Assembly: GCA_029465975.1 (NCBI GenBank)
Contig: CM055760.1
Span: 8,710,575-8,774,574, forward strand
Length of the DNA: 64,000 bases
Direction: 5' to 3'
DNA from: Dallia pectoralis
Taxonomy: Eukaryota > Chordata > Actinopteri > Esociformes > Umbridae
Shown here: piece by piece, positions 29,698 to 42,620 of the stretch
Layout: each line of letters opens with the position of its first letter
How positions within the stretch are numbered: position 1 is the stretch's first letter
The notes under the pieces: model-generated
Told to the model about the DNA's origin: nothing
Seen by the model: the letters and a program-made list of their open reading frames with translations, nothing else
The model's database searches: none
Made by a program: the position numbers and the translations under genes

Positions 29698-32117
29698 GTG
29701 ACTTTAAGGGAAAAATTATGGCTACAGGATGGTTACAGGTTCTCCAGTGTCCTGAACACCTCCTGACTAAATGGTTCTGAGCCTTAACTTCTTGGTAGCT
29801 TACCACCTTGGTGTGTCTTTGACAATGGGTTGATTACTAAATATGGCTATTTACATTTGACTTTAATGATTGGCACTGCGGCGTCCTTAATATCCTAATT
29901 GGTTGGACATTGGTGATTGACAGGGACTGATTGTACTGGGGGCGTGTTTTGAGCACACAGTTGTAATATATATTGTCCTCTGAAGCAGGACGGGAATATG
30001 TTTTTCCCGTTATGATCGATGTTAGCTAGACATTTGTTGTTAATTTTTTCAAAGGCTAATCTAATAAACATAGTGTACTGTGATCGTCTGTCCTTTTAGC
30101 ACTTGTTTCTGTAATTTGGTCAAAAATCTTCTCTAACACATTCGTCACTCATGGGTTTCCGAAAGGACTTGTAGCTGTTATAACCAGTTGTGTTCTGAGC
30201 TGTTTCCACCAGCAGAACTAAAATATGTAAGTGCTGCTTTTAGTAGTATAAGAAGTGGCTGCAGAGACTGTGACGTACGTTAAACCGTACTAGTTATTGT
30301 AAAATCTTGGTCAATCTTCCTCTCTCCACAACCTTTCCACCAGTCTTCCAGGACATTTCAGATGCTCTGTCTTTCCCCTGTCAGGGTTGACGAGTCCATT
30401 AGATTTGACATCCTAACGAGCAGAACGTCGGTTCTGCCCTGACCTCTTGGAAAACCATCAGATTTGGGCCCAGGCTTTTGATGGAATCGTGTTAGTTTAA
30501 TGCAGGTTCCTGGAGAAATACTACTTCTGGAGCAGCCCGCCGCACTGGGAACCAACCGAAGGACACAGAGAATATCCTGGTGGAGGAAATATAACAATGC
30601 TCACATGAGCGGAACCTCTCCACATGAAACAAAAACACAGGAACATAAGGGGAGCAGAGGGGATATATAGAACAGATACTGATGAGGTAATGTGTACCAG
30701 GTGTGTGTGTGTGTGTGTGTGGGGGTCGGGGGAACAAGGGAAAACCAGTGGAATGATGAATGCTGGCTAAATGACCGGTGACGACAAACGCCAAAGCATG
30801 CCCGGTGAAGCAGGCGAGACAGCCTCAGAGAGAGTCGTGACAAATATGCATTTTATATATAATAGGGTAAATACATAAAGAGACTGGCGCTGACTAAGTG
30901 GCATTGTTACAGCTCCTCTATCAATTTTCGGACATGAACTATCAGGCATTTAAAAGTAATTGTGCATTTTAAATGGTGAATATTCCACATTGATAGAGAC
31001 TTGTTTATGACTGATTATTCCATAATGGTTGAACGTGGTTTAAAACTGAGGTTTATAGGTTCCTGGAAAAATACTACTTCTGTAATTGGTTAATGTATGG
31101 GAGCTGATGTATGAAATGTACTTCTGTGGTGATTGTTCAGACACATCACTTCTGAGGCTGACCAGCTAAGCATGTCCATAAAGTGGGTACCACTTAAAGT
31201 TTTGCTACTGCAGTGTTTCTACAAATATTACCTGACATGGTGTTAGTGCTGTTTGTTCTAGATGTTGATAGAGACTGGTTCGTGATTAATTAGAGACTTG
31301 TTTTTCTGCTTTTCATGGTATTTATATTAGCGCTTTGCACTTTAAATCGGATAGTTTTAAGTCATAAACTGAGTGACATTGACAAACTGCCTCAACCGAG
31401 GAGACAATTACAGCACTTCTATCCTTAAGCAATTTTCTGACCTGAAATATCGGGCATTTTTAGAAATGTTAACATTTTAAATGTAACTTCAATTATTTGT
31501 GCCCATTACTCAGCTTCTTTGTTTTTACTGTAGGCAAAGGCAATCGGATCCAAAGAAGATAGAAAGATTAGTAGACAAAAAATGAGCACTCCGAATGTGC
31601 ACTTAGTTCCATAATTTCTGGCTCCTACTGCAGAAAAAAAGTTATATTTTAACAAAGTTACAATTTTTTATTTTTAACGGTACCTCTTGTGGTATACATT
31701 TAAAAAGACTTATCCAACATTCATATACAGAGTTTAACTGAGGATTACTTTCTCAAATAGTCACTGCGCCTTTCTTTTGAAATGATGAACTGTCATTGTA
31801 GATTATATATAATTTTCAATTAAATCAATTAACGCAAATTAGTCGCAATTTACACTGCGATACTGTAAAAATGATTATTGCGCGTACATAATACTGATGA
31901 CCTAAAAACAACTGTGACTTTAAGTGGCCCTCGTCTTGATTACTTTAATAACATACTGTCACATTCCTGAAACTTAAGAGCTGGATTACTTATTTTCTAA
32001 CGTCTTTAAACAATACGATATGCATTCTGCGTCAAAAACAGTTATTGTCCCCAGAATATATGCTTCAGCACCAACAGGGTCGGGGTTCAGGCTTTTGAAT
32101 TCACAGAAACGCGGCTG
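29698..32117. other. Intergenic DNA between tll1 and the TRIM gene
   Basis: AT-rich DNA with no supported gene. It contains a short (GT)n run near 30702-30720 and an interspersed-repeat piece at about 30720-30842 that resembles 10045-10130. TRIM 3' UTR, on the minus strand, must occupy part of the right end. Confidence 0.5.
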
Positions 32118-33883
32118 TCATATTTTGGGTAGGAAAACTTTGAGGGGTTCATTCTCGTGCACCTTATCCAGGAATCCCAAATTGAAATATGGGTACAGTG
32201 TCTCCGTGAAGTTTTCCTGGAAGGTATACAAGTGTGTCATGTTCTCTGCATCGTAGAAAGACACCAGGCCCCTCTTATAGTCCAGATACACGCCTATCCT
32301 GTTGAGACGCTCCTCTAGTGACAGCACGGTAGGGGGCGAGGTGCAGGCCATGTACTGTATCCCGTACGACAGGGACAGGGTCCAGAAGCCGTTGGTCGGC
32401 AGGGCTTTGATGACCCCCTTCCTGGATACGGACTCTCTGGCCACGCCCACGGTCCACACGGTGCTGCTGTACACCTCGATCTCCCAGTAGTGGCGGCCGT
32501 GGGTGAAGCCCTGGCTGCCCAGCAGGGACAGGGCGGCGTTGAACCGGTGGGGGTTGTCCTGGACCGTGTTGTTGAAGGTCTGGTAGCGGACACAGGTGAG
32601 GGACGAGGTCATGCTGAGCCACGGATTGGCCGTGCTGGAGTTGAAGGTGATCGCGGCTGGAACTGAGGGCACAGAACACCTGTATGACAGTCCGTCATAG
32701 CGATAACGCGGGGGTACACCTCGATTAAACCACTTATATATCGTTTCATTTAAAATCAGTGCAACAATCTGAGTAGTAAAGCAGAGAATTCTGTTTTGGC
32801 AAAGTAGATAATATTGTGTGGTCAAGTTTGTCATTTGTGTATATGAGAGCAAGATTAGTAGCTGGAAGCGCTCCAATAATGCAGTTCCTGCACATTTCAG
32901 AAGGCCTCACACGCCAGTACCTGGGTATATGCTTCCTTTCAGTGACTTCCACACACGATACTGTAGTGGTCCTGCGAATCGGCCCTCACACAGACTAGGA
33001 GCCAACAGCGTGGGTTTCTCAAACTTTGGCTTGGGCCTGCCAAAAGACAACACAGGCTTCAGACAATTGTGTTCCAGGCCGAAACAGGAAACCCTGATTA
33101 TGCAACAACAACACGATCAACTTCAAACCCTCCCACATGCAGGCGCCCTCACCTCTGGATCAGGGTCTTGATATTCTGGGATGAGACCGGAAGAACAGAG
33201 GGGAGAGAGAGTGGTAATAAGTTCTGGCAGCGATTCAAAGCGGAGAGAGAGCGTTTTTCCACATTACATCAGTGTCTGAGCTCACGCTATCCGCGCCCGA
33301 GGGATCTTCCCGCAGCTAGAGGAAAGTCCCTGGATCAGAGCCTGGCCCTCATATAAGCGCGTTATCCTCAACATCGACCAGCCGTGAGGTCATGACTCCC
33401 CATCCTGTCTGTGCTCCACCCTACAGGGCTTTCAGCGCGACCGTAATGTACAATGTCAAGAGACGATAGTTACTGTGTAATTACGGCAGATGTCAGTCTG
33501 CAACCAGAAAAAAAATCCTCAAATTAAATCTAACCTCACTCTTTTCAGTCTGATACCAGTTAGTGTCTTTCACTTGGCTTGTGGACTTCCAGCAGTCTGG
33601 AATAGCCGGTAGGTAAAGATACAACCCTCTTACCCGCAACAGAGCGAAGGGGTCCTGCTCGCGCAGCTTGTTTTCGATCTCGTTTAGGGCCCTTTGGAGA
33701 CGGCAGACCTCCACACACAGCAGGGCCTTGTGTTCGTCCAGCCGGATCAGCTCCCGGCGCTCCTCCGTTTTCAGCTTCACCTGCAGCAGTTTCTCCTCCT
33801 GGTACAGGAACTGGTGCAGGTCGCTGAACTGGGCCTCAATGCGTTGCTTCAGGTCCGCTGTGTGCTCCTTGGAGAGTGCGTGC

Positions 33884-33935
<52 letters not shown>

Positions 33936-34681
33936 CGGGAAGAAACTTTAATGTTAATAATAATATGTAATAAATGACTACAGGGTGTAGCTATATGCTG
34001 CCTTACCTTGAGCTTTTTGACCTCGTCCTCTGTCTCTCTCTCACACTGCATGGCCGTGTTCAGCTCGACTTTCAGAGAGTCAATGGAGCTGTTGAGAGAT
34101 GCCTGGACGGACCAACAAAAGCAGCGATACTTAAGTTGTTATCCGTCTGTTCGCTCAGTTCAAAATACAGTTTTACAGAACGAAACGTCGTGACTCACCC
34201 TGTATCTCAGCTGAGCCTCCTGGACACACACCATGTTGTGGTTCCTGTGCTCCTGGGAGAGGCCACACACCAAACACACCAGCTCCTGGTCCTCCTCACA
34301 GTAGAGCTTCAGCTCCTCCCGGTGGCGACCGCAGCGTGGGGCTGGAGTCCCGTCTGGAGCCCCTTCGTCCCCCAGCAGCCCCCGGCTCTCCTCCAGGCCC
34401 TGGCAGTAGCTCTCCACTATGTTGGCCACGATGCGATTGGGCCGATAGCTCTGGCCCGGGAACACCTTCCTGCACTGGGGACAGGAGCCGGATCCCCCCT
34501 GGACTTGGACTCGTGGACCCGCCCAGTAGTCTGCAATGCATGCCTGACAGAAGGTATGGTCACAGGGCAGGGAGACGGGCTGCTTGAAGAGGTCCAGGCA
34601 GATGGAACAGGTCAGGTCTTTGCTGAGTCGCTGGGCTGAGCTCTTGGATACTTTCCCGGCCATAGTAGACGGCCTTAGCAT
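32118..34681 (-). CDS. TRIM-family E3 ubiquitin ligase (RING, B-box, coiled coil, PRY-SPRY)
   Basis: Six coding exons on the minus strand: 34681-34199 (483 bp), 34102-34007 (96), 33867-33634 (234), 33175-33153 (23), 33036-32921 (116) and 32656-32118 (539). The 96/234/23/116 pattern is the classic TRIM layout and the phases agree, giving 496 aa (490 from the second Met, MAGKVSK). Exon 1 has a C3HC4 RING (CSICLDLF, CDHTFCQAC, CPQCRKVF) and a B-box 2 (CGRHREELKLYCEEDQELVC, HRNH). Exons 2-3 form the coiled coil. The last exon is PRY-SPRY (HYWEIEV, GVYLDYKRGLVSFYDAENM, YPYFNLGF). RING ligases of this type ubiquitylate targets bound by the SPRY domain; the target here is unknown. Fish TRIM families are large, so no symbol is given. 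A (GT)n run sits in the second intron at 33885-33932. Confidence 0.9.
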
Positions 34682-35257
34682 TTCCTTTGATGTTCGCTTT
34701 GACGGCTCCTCCGCTTTGTATTTGAAGCTTTTCTCGTCCGTTTCCTCCGCCTATACGCTTTGTGGAGCCGTCAACTGAAGTTTCTCGACGTCTCTGCGGT
34801 TCTTACTCCGTGCGTTCATTCCTTCAGCGAGACTTCCCGTTTGTTTGTGCTCGGTCTGCAGCTGTGGCAGCGTCCCCGGTTCGAGTGTTGCTCGTCTCTC
34901 CCTGGTCTCCGGTCTGACTTAGCTCCGTCTTCCTGTTGACTGTGGGAAAGGGAGTCTGGTAAGGAGGCGGTTTCAATTTCTTGCTTCATCCCGAAAAAAA
35001 AGCTGGGGGTTATTTTAGGGGCCTCCTATTAAATTCCTCCTCTGGCGTCATTACCACAGTTAGGGAAAGAAGGCAGGGCCAGGATACTTCCAAACTTGGA
35101 TTGTTTGTTTTTACACAAGGGGCGGTAACTGTGCAGTAATGACCCGGGAACAAAGGTTTCATAGTAATAATCAAACTTACTGTAACAGTAATGGGAATGT
35201 GGGAATGTGTGTGTGCGTGTGCGTGTAAACTGAAAGTCAAAACAGATGTGCCCTATT

Positions 35258-38060
35258 TTAAAGGGCAACTACACAGAAAAAACATATTTTTTCTCACTTA
35301 TCGTCGTCACTTATGTAGTAGAAATGTGAAAGCATTTTTGAAATTGGTGCCATCTAGGCAGAGAAAAATATTAAAATGTGTTTTTGGCTCATGTGGATGA
35401 AATACACCAAATCCCAGAATGCACTTGTTTCGCTGCTCTACGAGTCCACTCCCAAGCCACGCCTACCGGCTCGAGAGGGCAGGCAGAAGGGAAGGCTAGC
35501 TACTAGCTTATTGACTGGAAAACAGAAGACACCGGTTAACATGAGTCTCCGTGACGAGTGTCTTGATAAAGTAATTTAAATACTAGCCTTGCGTTGTACC
35601 GGGATGTACATCTAACACAAGGAAAGGACATGTAGTTAGTTCCATCGTTTTCCCGTTGAACATTTAGAGCGGTGCAAACAGTGGCTGCGGGCTAGTATCA
35701 ACCACCCCAAGTTCCGAGAATATTTGTAATTAATAAAAGTATATACATTTCTTCATATTTCCCTGTACTCTTTTGTAAATCAAAGTAATACATTATAAAC
35801 TTTGAACTTTTATTGTTTTTAAACATAATATAAACAATTTCACACTCATAGCTCTTCAGAATCAGAATCAGCTTTATTGGCCAAGTTTGCGTAAGCAAAC
35901 AAGGAATTTGACTCCGGTAAATTTAACTCTCTACATACAACAATGTACAACATTCACTTTACAAAAGAAAGCTAAAAAATAAACAATAAAAGAATAAAAA
36001 CAGAAATGACAGTAAGAAATATAAAAAAATACTGTAAGAAATATAGATTTGTATACAAATAAATATAGTGCAAAGTGGATCGTGTGCAATGGTAATATAT
36101 TAATAACGGTTTGTGTAGATGTGGGGGAAAAAATATACATGAGGTAGATAAGCAGAACAGTGTTGGTTTATATTGTTCAGTGTAGGGAGGGGACTGTTAT
36201 AGAGCGTTTAACAGTGTGACCGCTTGGGGGAAGAAGCTGTCCTTGTGTCTGCTGGTTTTGGCAAACAGTGCCCTGTATCGCCTACCGGAGAGAAGGAGGT
36301 TGAAGAGTTTGTGGCCAGGATGTGAGGGGTCTGCAGAGATCTTTGCTGCCCTTTTCCCGACCCTGGACCGGTACAGGTCCTGAATGGATGGGAGGTCGGC
36401 TCCGATGATCCGCTCCGCAGCTCTAATTGTTCGTTGCAGTCTGGCCCTGTCCTGTTTGGTGGATAGACCATTCTAGGTCCTGTGAGATGGTGGATCCCAG
36501 GAACCTAAAGGAATCAACAGTGGACACTGTGTTGTTCTGGATTATGAGGGGGGGGGAGTAGGGGGGGACTTCTCCTGAAGTCCACTGTCATCTCCACAGT
36601 CTTTCCGGGGTTTAACTCCAGGTGGTTCTGGCTGCACCATTTGATCAGCTGTTCCACTTCCTGTCTGTAAGAAGACTCATCGCCATCCTGGATCAAACCA
36701 ATGACGGTGGTGTCATCTGCAAACTTCAGGAGTTTTACAGTTGAATTCTTTGATGTGCAGTCATTTGTGTAGAGGGAGAAGAGCAGCGGGGAGAGGACAC
36801 ACCCCTGTGGGGCACCAGTGCTGATGGACCGGGTTTTGGATGAGATGCTCCCTAGTCTGACGTTCTGCTGCCTGTCAATCAGGAAACTGATGATCCACTG
36901 ACAAGTGGTGGCAGGTACGGAGAGCTGAGTGAGCTTCTGATGTAGGAGTTCAGGGATGATGGTGTTGAACGGCGAGCTGAAGTCCACAAACAGGATTCTG
37001 GCATACGTCCCTGGGGAGTCGAGGTGGTGCAGGATATATTGCTGTCCCATGTTGACTGCATCATCCGCCGACCTGTTTGCCCGGTAGGCAAACTGTAGGG
37101 AGTCCAGCAGGGGTCCTGTTATGTCCTTCAGATGGCTCAGAACCAGTCTTTCGAAGGATTTCATGACCACTGATGTCAGAGCGACAGGCCTGTAGTAATT
37201 TAATTCCTTGATTGTGGGTTTTTTTGGGGACTGGGATGATGGTGGAGCATTTGAAGCAAGAAGGCACTTTACACAGCTCCAGGGACCGGTTGAAGATCTG
37301 AGTGAAGCTTATCCAGAGCTTCAGCAGTTTCTTGATAGCCACAGTATTGTCCGTCACTAGCTGGAAATCTCTGTCTGATGTCCTGAACAACACAGGCAGG
37401 CAAAACAAGACGATATAGCCTTTCCCCAGTCTCTCTCCTTGCAGGACCCATTCTACGAAATGACGGTAGGCTGTTAGGCGATATTGTCTGAAAACAATAA
37501 GCACAACGTTAGCAACGCAAGCTATTTGCACCTACAATAGGCTAGCTTGCATATATGTAAATGGTAAATGCAGCGCTCGGTAAATATAACCGATAGCTCA
37601 GCTAACTGACGTGAACAACAAATAAATACTCACTTATACTGAAGCGTCCGTTTTTCCCTGCGTGCTTTGGCTGGTGTTTCCCATTGACCTTCGGAATCCT
37701 GAAATAAGTTTCAAAAACTCGTGTGGATCAAAGCTGGGGTGCTCTATTACGCATGCTGGCGGTCCCGTTTCTAATGCAGATTCAGTTATTTCTTCAAGAA
37801 GAAAATGGCATCGCTGAAATTCGCAACAGCAGCGGGACTCTATCTGTGTCCATAGGCGCACAGCAAGAGCACTGGCACCAGCAGTCCGCCCCAGCTCGAC
37901 TCTGTACGGGCTCTTCCTCATGACCGCCAGGCAAGGTTCGCTCCTCAAGATATGCCTCTTATCAGATGGTGTTGAGGGGTGGGAGAGGGGTCATTGGAAA
38001 ATACTACCATTTGTCTACTGATACAAAGCTAAATGCAAAATCGGTGAAGTGGCTCTTTAA
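35258..38060. mobile_element. TTAA-flanked DNA transposon (Kolobok/piggyBac-like, non-autonomous), split by a LINE
   Basis: TTAA at 35258-35261 is followed by AGGGCAACTACAC. At the other end AAGTGGCTCT is followed by TTAA (38057-38060), and its complement AGAGCCACTT matches the left end imperfectly. TTAA duplications point to the Kolobok or piggyBac superfamilies. No transposase reading was found in the two flanks (35262-35853 and about 37320-38056). The middle is occupied by a minus-strand LINE, so the original element was about 1.3 kb. Confidence 0.6.
35854..37320 (-). mobile_element. 5'-truncated LINE (jockey/L2-CR1-like) with reverse transcriptase remains
   Basis: Read on the minus strand, the 37170-36514 frame is a reverse transcriptase: VMKSFERLVLSHLKDITGPL, LQFAYRANRSADDAVN, ILFVDFSSPFNTIIPELL, STGAPQGCVLSPLLFSLYTN and the catalytic FADDTTVIG. 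Upstream residues (FTQIFNRSLELCKVPSCFK, STIIPVPKK) are in another frame because of a slip in a T run near 37210. The 3' end is a short tandem tail (TTCTGATTCTGA on the minus strand, 35854-35870), as in L2/CR1-type LINEs. The 5' end is cut at about 37320 and the endonuclease is missing, so it is inactive. Confidence 0.85.
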
Positions 38061-38718
38061 CGTTCACTGGCTGGCTTTAGCGAGCTTGTCTTTGTGAATT
38101 GTACATACGTTTTATATGTTTTATTTTTAGTTATTATTTGTAACGTTTTTATTTCATTGATTTATATATATTTGATTTAATATATTATCTGCTGTGTTAT
38201 TGGTAGATAGAGTTCCTCTTGAGATAATCGCTACATACCAGCACTAAAGCGGTGCATGCTCTTATCTAGGTGTAACTCCGGGTGCATTTTAGTTGGCCAC
38301 CTTTTTAGTTCACCTTGCTTCGTTTTCATCATTCACACTAGTTGTCATTTGGGCTAATCAGGAGGTATATTGAGCTCACCTGTTTGGGTTTGTACTGCTT
38401 TTGTATTTCAAATTGATTGAGGGTTGTGTTTGATAGACCTGTTTTTTATGTAGTTAGTAGTCGCTCTCATGTGCACTTTTTTGTTTTCCAAAGTGATTTT
38501 ACAGTCCAATTATGTTTTCACCGTTCATTCCATGTTTGCTCTGCGAATGACTCTTTTACCTGCACCACACCGAGAGTTTTGTCACACGTGCAGGTGAGTT
38601 ATTTATCCACGTTCTCCATTACCCACGCTGTTGTCTGTTTTCATTTTTTTTTTACACTTTTTACATTCAACTCTGAATTTGAACTTGAAAAATGACAATT
38701 TATACTGTACAACTACGT

Positions 38719-38910
38719 AAATGTCAGGAAAGTCCTGGGACAGCTGACTATAATTTGTGATTAATTAAAGTCACTTTAAATGATGGCAGGTGTGTAATGA
38801 CTTCCATTTAACATGAGTTTGAATGTGATTGGTTAATTCTGAACACAGCCACACCTCCAGCTATAAGAGGGAGTGCACACTTATGCAACCAGGTTATAGT
38901 CAGGTCAGTA
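38719..38910 (-). mobile_element. Tc1-like transposon fragment (5' region only)
   Basis: Closely matches 14295-14485: AATGTCAGGAAAGTCC, then TTAAATGATGGCAGGTGTGT, ATGTGATTGGTTAATTCTGA and GCACACTTATGCAACCAGGT. No transposase sequence or inverted terminus remains. Confidence 0.7.
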
Positions 38911-39039
38911 TAGATTTATTTTCCCCCCTCAAAGCACTTTATGGTTCTTCTGTTTACCATTCTGACAGAAGCTCTCTGTCGTTAAACAAGTACCCACACA
39001 GTAAGACGTTTTCTACAGTTACAACTCAGTTTACTACAT

Positions 39040-39507
39040 TCATTCATGGCAGGAATATTCTCCGTATACACGGTGCCTCCAGTCATGTTCCGACTCGTCG
39101 TTTCGGAGGCACCCGGCCAACTGATAAGCCTTGTCGTTGAGGACTCCGCCGCCGACCCCTCTGTTTCCGAGGAGAACCAGGAGGAGGTGACGTGTCCGGC
39201 GCACGGCCACAGCGCGACTGGGCCTCTGTCTGGTGCGCAGGTCCATGGACCTTTCCCCCGGGTTGACCATGTTGTCCCTCACCAGAGTGCAGCGCAGTCC
39301 CCCGAGGCTTAGTCCCCGGGTCCGCATGGCCTCTCTCTCCCGGAGGGACAGCAGCTTCCGGATCTCGCGGCGGGTCAGGTGTTCTAGGGATCCCCCGGGC
39401 GTGGCCGCCATCACCCTGCGGGTACGGACGTTCACCAGGGCACAGTCGGCGCACAGGCCCTCCAGCATCAGACGTTCCACACAGTGCTGCAAGCTGGACA
39501 CTGACAT
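39040..39507 (-). CDS. Divergent profilin, single coding exon
   Basis: A 155-aa frame starting at MSVSSLQHCVERLML, GC-rich and in one exon. Profilins bind G-actin, poly-proline ligands and phosphoinositides. Family landmarks: VERLMLEGLCADCALVNV (helix 1), AATPGGSLEHLTRREI, the core GLSLGGLRCTLVRDNM, MDLRTR, LLLVLLGNRGVGGGVLNDKA and YQLAGCLRN. Length exceeds the usual 130-140 aa by a C-terminal tail of about 15 residues. The aromatics that bind poly-proline in PFN1/2 (W3, Y6, W31) align with L, C and M. I start at 39507 because the bases just upstream (CTCCCCCCAG) look like a splice acceptor; an in-frame ATG at 39552 is possible. An intronless copy recalls PFN3, but orthology is not established. 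Confidence 0.75.
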   Translation of the reverse strand: MSVSSLQHCVERLMLEGLCADCALVNVRTRRVMAATPGGSLEHLTRREIRKLLSLREREAMRTRGLSLGGLRCTLVRDNMVNPGERSMDLRTRQRPSRAVAVRRTRHLLLVLLGNRGVGGGVLNDKAYQLAGCLRNDESEHDWRHRVYGEYSCHE

Positions 39508-40229
39508 GCCTGGGGGGAGGAGTCGGTCGGATGGAGTATGCAAATGAGCCACCGTACACTGTGTGGAGAACGGGTCTCTAGCCGATTACCCTGGTCTGTG
39601 GGGAAACGGTGCTGATGTGCCGGGGGTTCTTTTCATGCGTCAGCCTTCTGTGATGTCACAAAGGATATCGAGTTATACGAGACTATAGTTCCTGGATATG
39701 ATGCGCGCACACTATTGCACGCAGGCCAGACGACTGTATAGGCCATTTTCAATGTGATTGATTGATTAGTCCAGATTCAAGGGAAGTCGGTACTGGGATT
39801 GTAGGAACTTGTCACCCCCATAGCCTGTATGCACAGCGTTGCGTTTGCTGTGGGTGATGCGAGGGACCTGAGCGGAAACACGGTTTGCTGCGTTGTTTAC
39901 GAGGTGGTTCTTGTTCTAACGACGCTACCTGATACATGTGTTGTGTTCCCAGACCACTTACCCACTCGGTCTATTAGAAAGAGGGTATGTGCTCTCATCT
40001 GTTATTATTTGGTCAAATTATATCCTACCATCTGACATTGTTCTTTGCCTTTCGTGCACTTGTATTGAAGTACGTTTTTGTAATCATGTGACCTGCATCT
40101 ATTAGACACAGTGCATCTCAAAACCCATTACTACAACTGATGCTATTCCAGAGGCATGGTACATGTGAAAAATAAACGAAAACATATTTTGCTTCATCCA
40201 ATCTTTATTTGAAGTTGCGTTTCACTGCC

Positions 40230-42620
40230 GCCTGAGACAAAAGCGATTATAGGACACAAGACTCTCCACCGCCGAGACCAAATCTAGAAGATCTACGGAG
40301 TTTATTGAATGCTCCGAGTCTATCGCCGGTGATGAGAGAGACTGCAGACAACGGCAGAAAAGCTCTACAAATGCAATGTGACCTTTATGCCCGTCAAGGT
40401 AAACCTAGAATTATCACCCTGTAAGCGGAATTAAGTTCACCGACGAAAGAATCTAAAGAAATGTGGAAGTTTATATAATCCTACCTGAAAAGGCCGTAAC
40501 GTCCCGAAGAAACGCGAAATAAAGCAGGTAGTGATGGACTAATAATAGCCGTGGTTCTCCAAGACCTTCCAGAATTGTGCAGAACCTTTGCCATTCATAC
40601 AACTGAGAGCTGAGAGGAATGCGTGTTTTTACGGTTCAAAAGTAAAGAGACGGAAAAGGTCGACGTTAAAACAAAATCGGACAATGTTATGAAAGTGAAC
40701 ATATCATTTGTGGCCTGCTATGTGTGTTGGAATCGTGGCCATATTGTGAGATAGTGCCTCTGAAAGGGAGCGAGTAAGTTCTGCAGCTTCCACAGAAGTC
40801 AAACACCAGGCATTCAGACTTCCAGGGGAATCACCGAGCACAAAGATTACACAAAACGAACTGTGTGAGGACAAGAGAACACAGAAGAAAGAACATTTCT
40901 ATTCATGGTTAGTCAGGGTTCTCTCCCGAACAATATCGTGAGAATCTGAATAATACACTCGTAACAGAGAAAACAAAATTGACGAGATTTGATGAGATCT
41001 TCCACCCAAAGTCACATCGAATGGAGCCAAAGTGATCTTCCAAGAAGGACATAGTGAACTCAAAAGCAAAGATGGAACGGGAGCTGCACGAGATAGGCTA
41101 CTGTGCTGTTTGATAACGGCTGTTTGCAATGAACACTTTGTTGATAATTCGGTCAATGATTTAAGTTCTAGTGGTAAAGCATGTTTAATTTGTGATGTCC
41201 AAACATGGCATTAAAAAGTTAACACTGTAGAATCTATGAAGACTCCAGGGAACACCAATGTAGATTGCCGTGTCTGCACTGAGGGAAAATTCGCACTGAC
41301 TGTGCATGTCCCATTGAACCAACTGCCCAAGATGGATTTAAGTATGCACTTTCATTTTTCAGACGATTACTCATGGCGTTGTGTTTGTTTACTTTCTAAA
41401 AAACAACAAGAGTGACCCAACATCAGCAACGTAGCACTTCCTTGCAGACAGTGTATCCTACGGTACAGTCAAGTTCATTAGATCAGACAAGGGCACGGAA
41501 TACTCGAACGACGGCTTATAGTCCCTACTGAAAAATGTGGGTTTTAAGATTCGTTTGTCATGCGTGCAAGCAAGACCATAAGCGACAGGACACCAGACGT
41601 AAGGCATTTTCTGTGAGCTACAGTAGGAATAGCGCGGGTTACCTGGCATATCAGCCAGATACAGGAAAGGTGAAATTCATTAGGAAGAGCAGTGCTGAAC
41701 GATAGACTGTTACTGATGAATATGCATTTCAGAAACCCAGGGATACAAACGCACAAAAGTCTGGTTGTGCGAAGAGCGCTGATATGCCACTGAGTGAGAA
41801 CGGCACAGCTAATCAGATCCGAGCTGGGAACGCGAGGAATGTAAAACACAGACACAACATGTCACAACAGGAGAACGTTCCAGAAAACCTAGTCATGGAT
41901 GATACGCTATAAAGAGGCCCCATGTCAGCCAAGGCTGAAGGGAAAATTCAAATCACTTAAAGGAAGCGACACTTGAGCTGAACTTTTTATCTTAAGAAAG
42001 AAATACAGTGCGGGGGGCAACCTATAAAGCAACCTACTTACAGCCTACATAAAACCAACTTACATGCTCCAATCTAGAAGACATTGGTAGACATTTCTAA
42101 ACTATCATCTAGAACAAAACACGTTTAAGAGATCTGTCCCAGTATTGTGTTTAGCAGATGAGCAATGAGACAATTATTGTAATTATGTGAGTTGATGATC
42201 TGATCATTGCAGCTAAGCAATAATAATCTGCTGAAAAAATTTGAAGTCACTATTTAGTCTCTATTTTATATGAAGGATCTGTGAAAAATGCAATGACAAT
42301 AGTTTATTTGGCATCCCGTTTTCACAGAAAGGAAAGGAAATCAGAGAAGTTGCATCCTAAAATACTTTAAAGGTTTGTAGCCTAATGTGAAATTGTAAAT
42401 CTAGATCTACTTCATGTGAGCTCTAATTGGAAGATGAATAACATGAGGTTGGTAATCAGTTAGAATACCGTGAGATAATTGTCTGATCTCTGCCGTGACA
42501 TGTGCCAGACCTGAAATTTCCCGGATTGCTTGTTAACTCTCACGAAACACCGGCTAAGCCAGAAGCAGAAAACTTAGTAGCTGCTGAATGTGTTTTGAGA
42601 TACCCGAAGGGTTCAATACA
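40230..42620 (+). mobile_element. Decayed Ty1/copia LTR retrotransposon (gag-pol remains)
   Basis: Ordered copia landmarks are spread over 2.4 kb with many stops and frameshifts. A gag zinc knuckle, CYVCWNRGHIVR then stop then C, lies near 40717-40760. Pre-integrase/integrase text (CRVCTEGKFAL, FSDDYSW) lies near 41270-41380, then VKFIRSDKGTEYSNDG near 41470. The integrase C-terminus reads NSAGYLAYQPDTGKVKFIRK and TVTDEYAFQKP (41620-41740). The reverse transcriptase motif VDDLIIAA lies near 42190-42215. RNase H-proximal TCARPEISRIAC and ENLVAAECVLRYPKG lie near 42498-42620. I found no convincing LTR pair. It is an old, dead copy. Confidence 0.8.
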
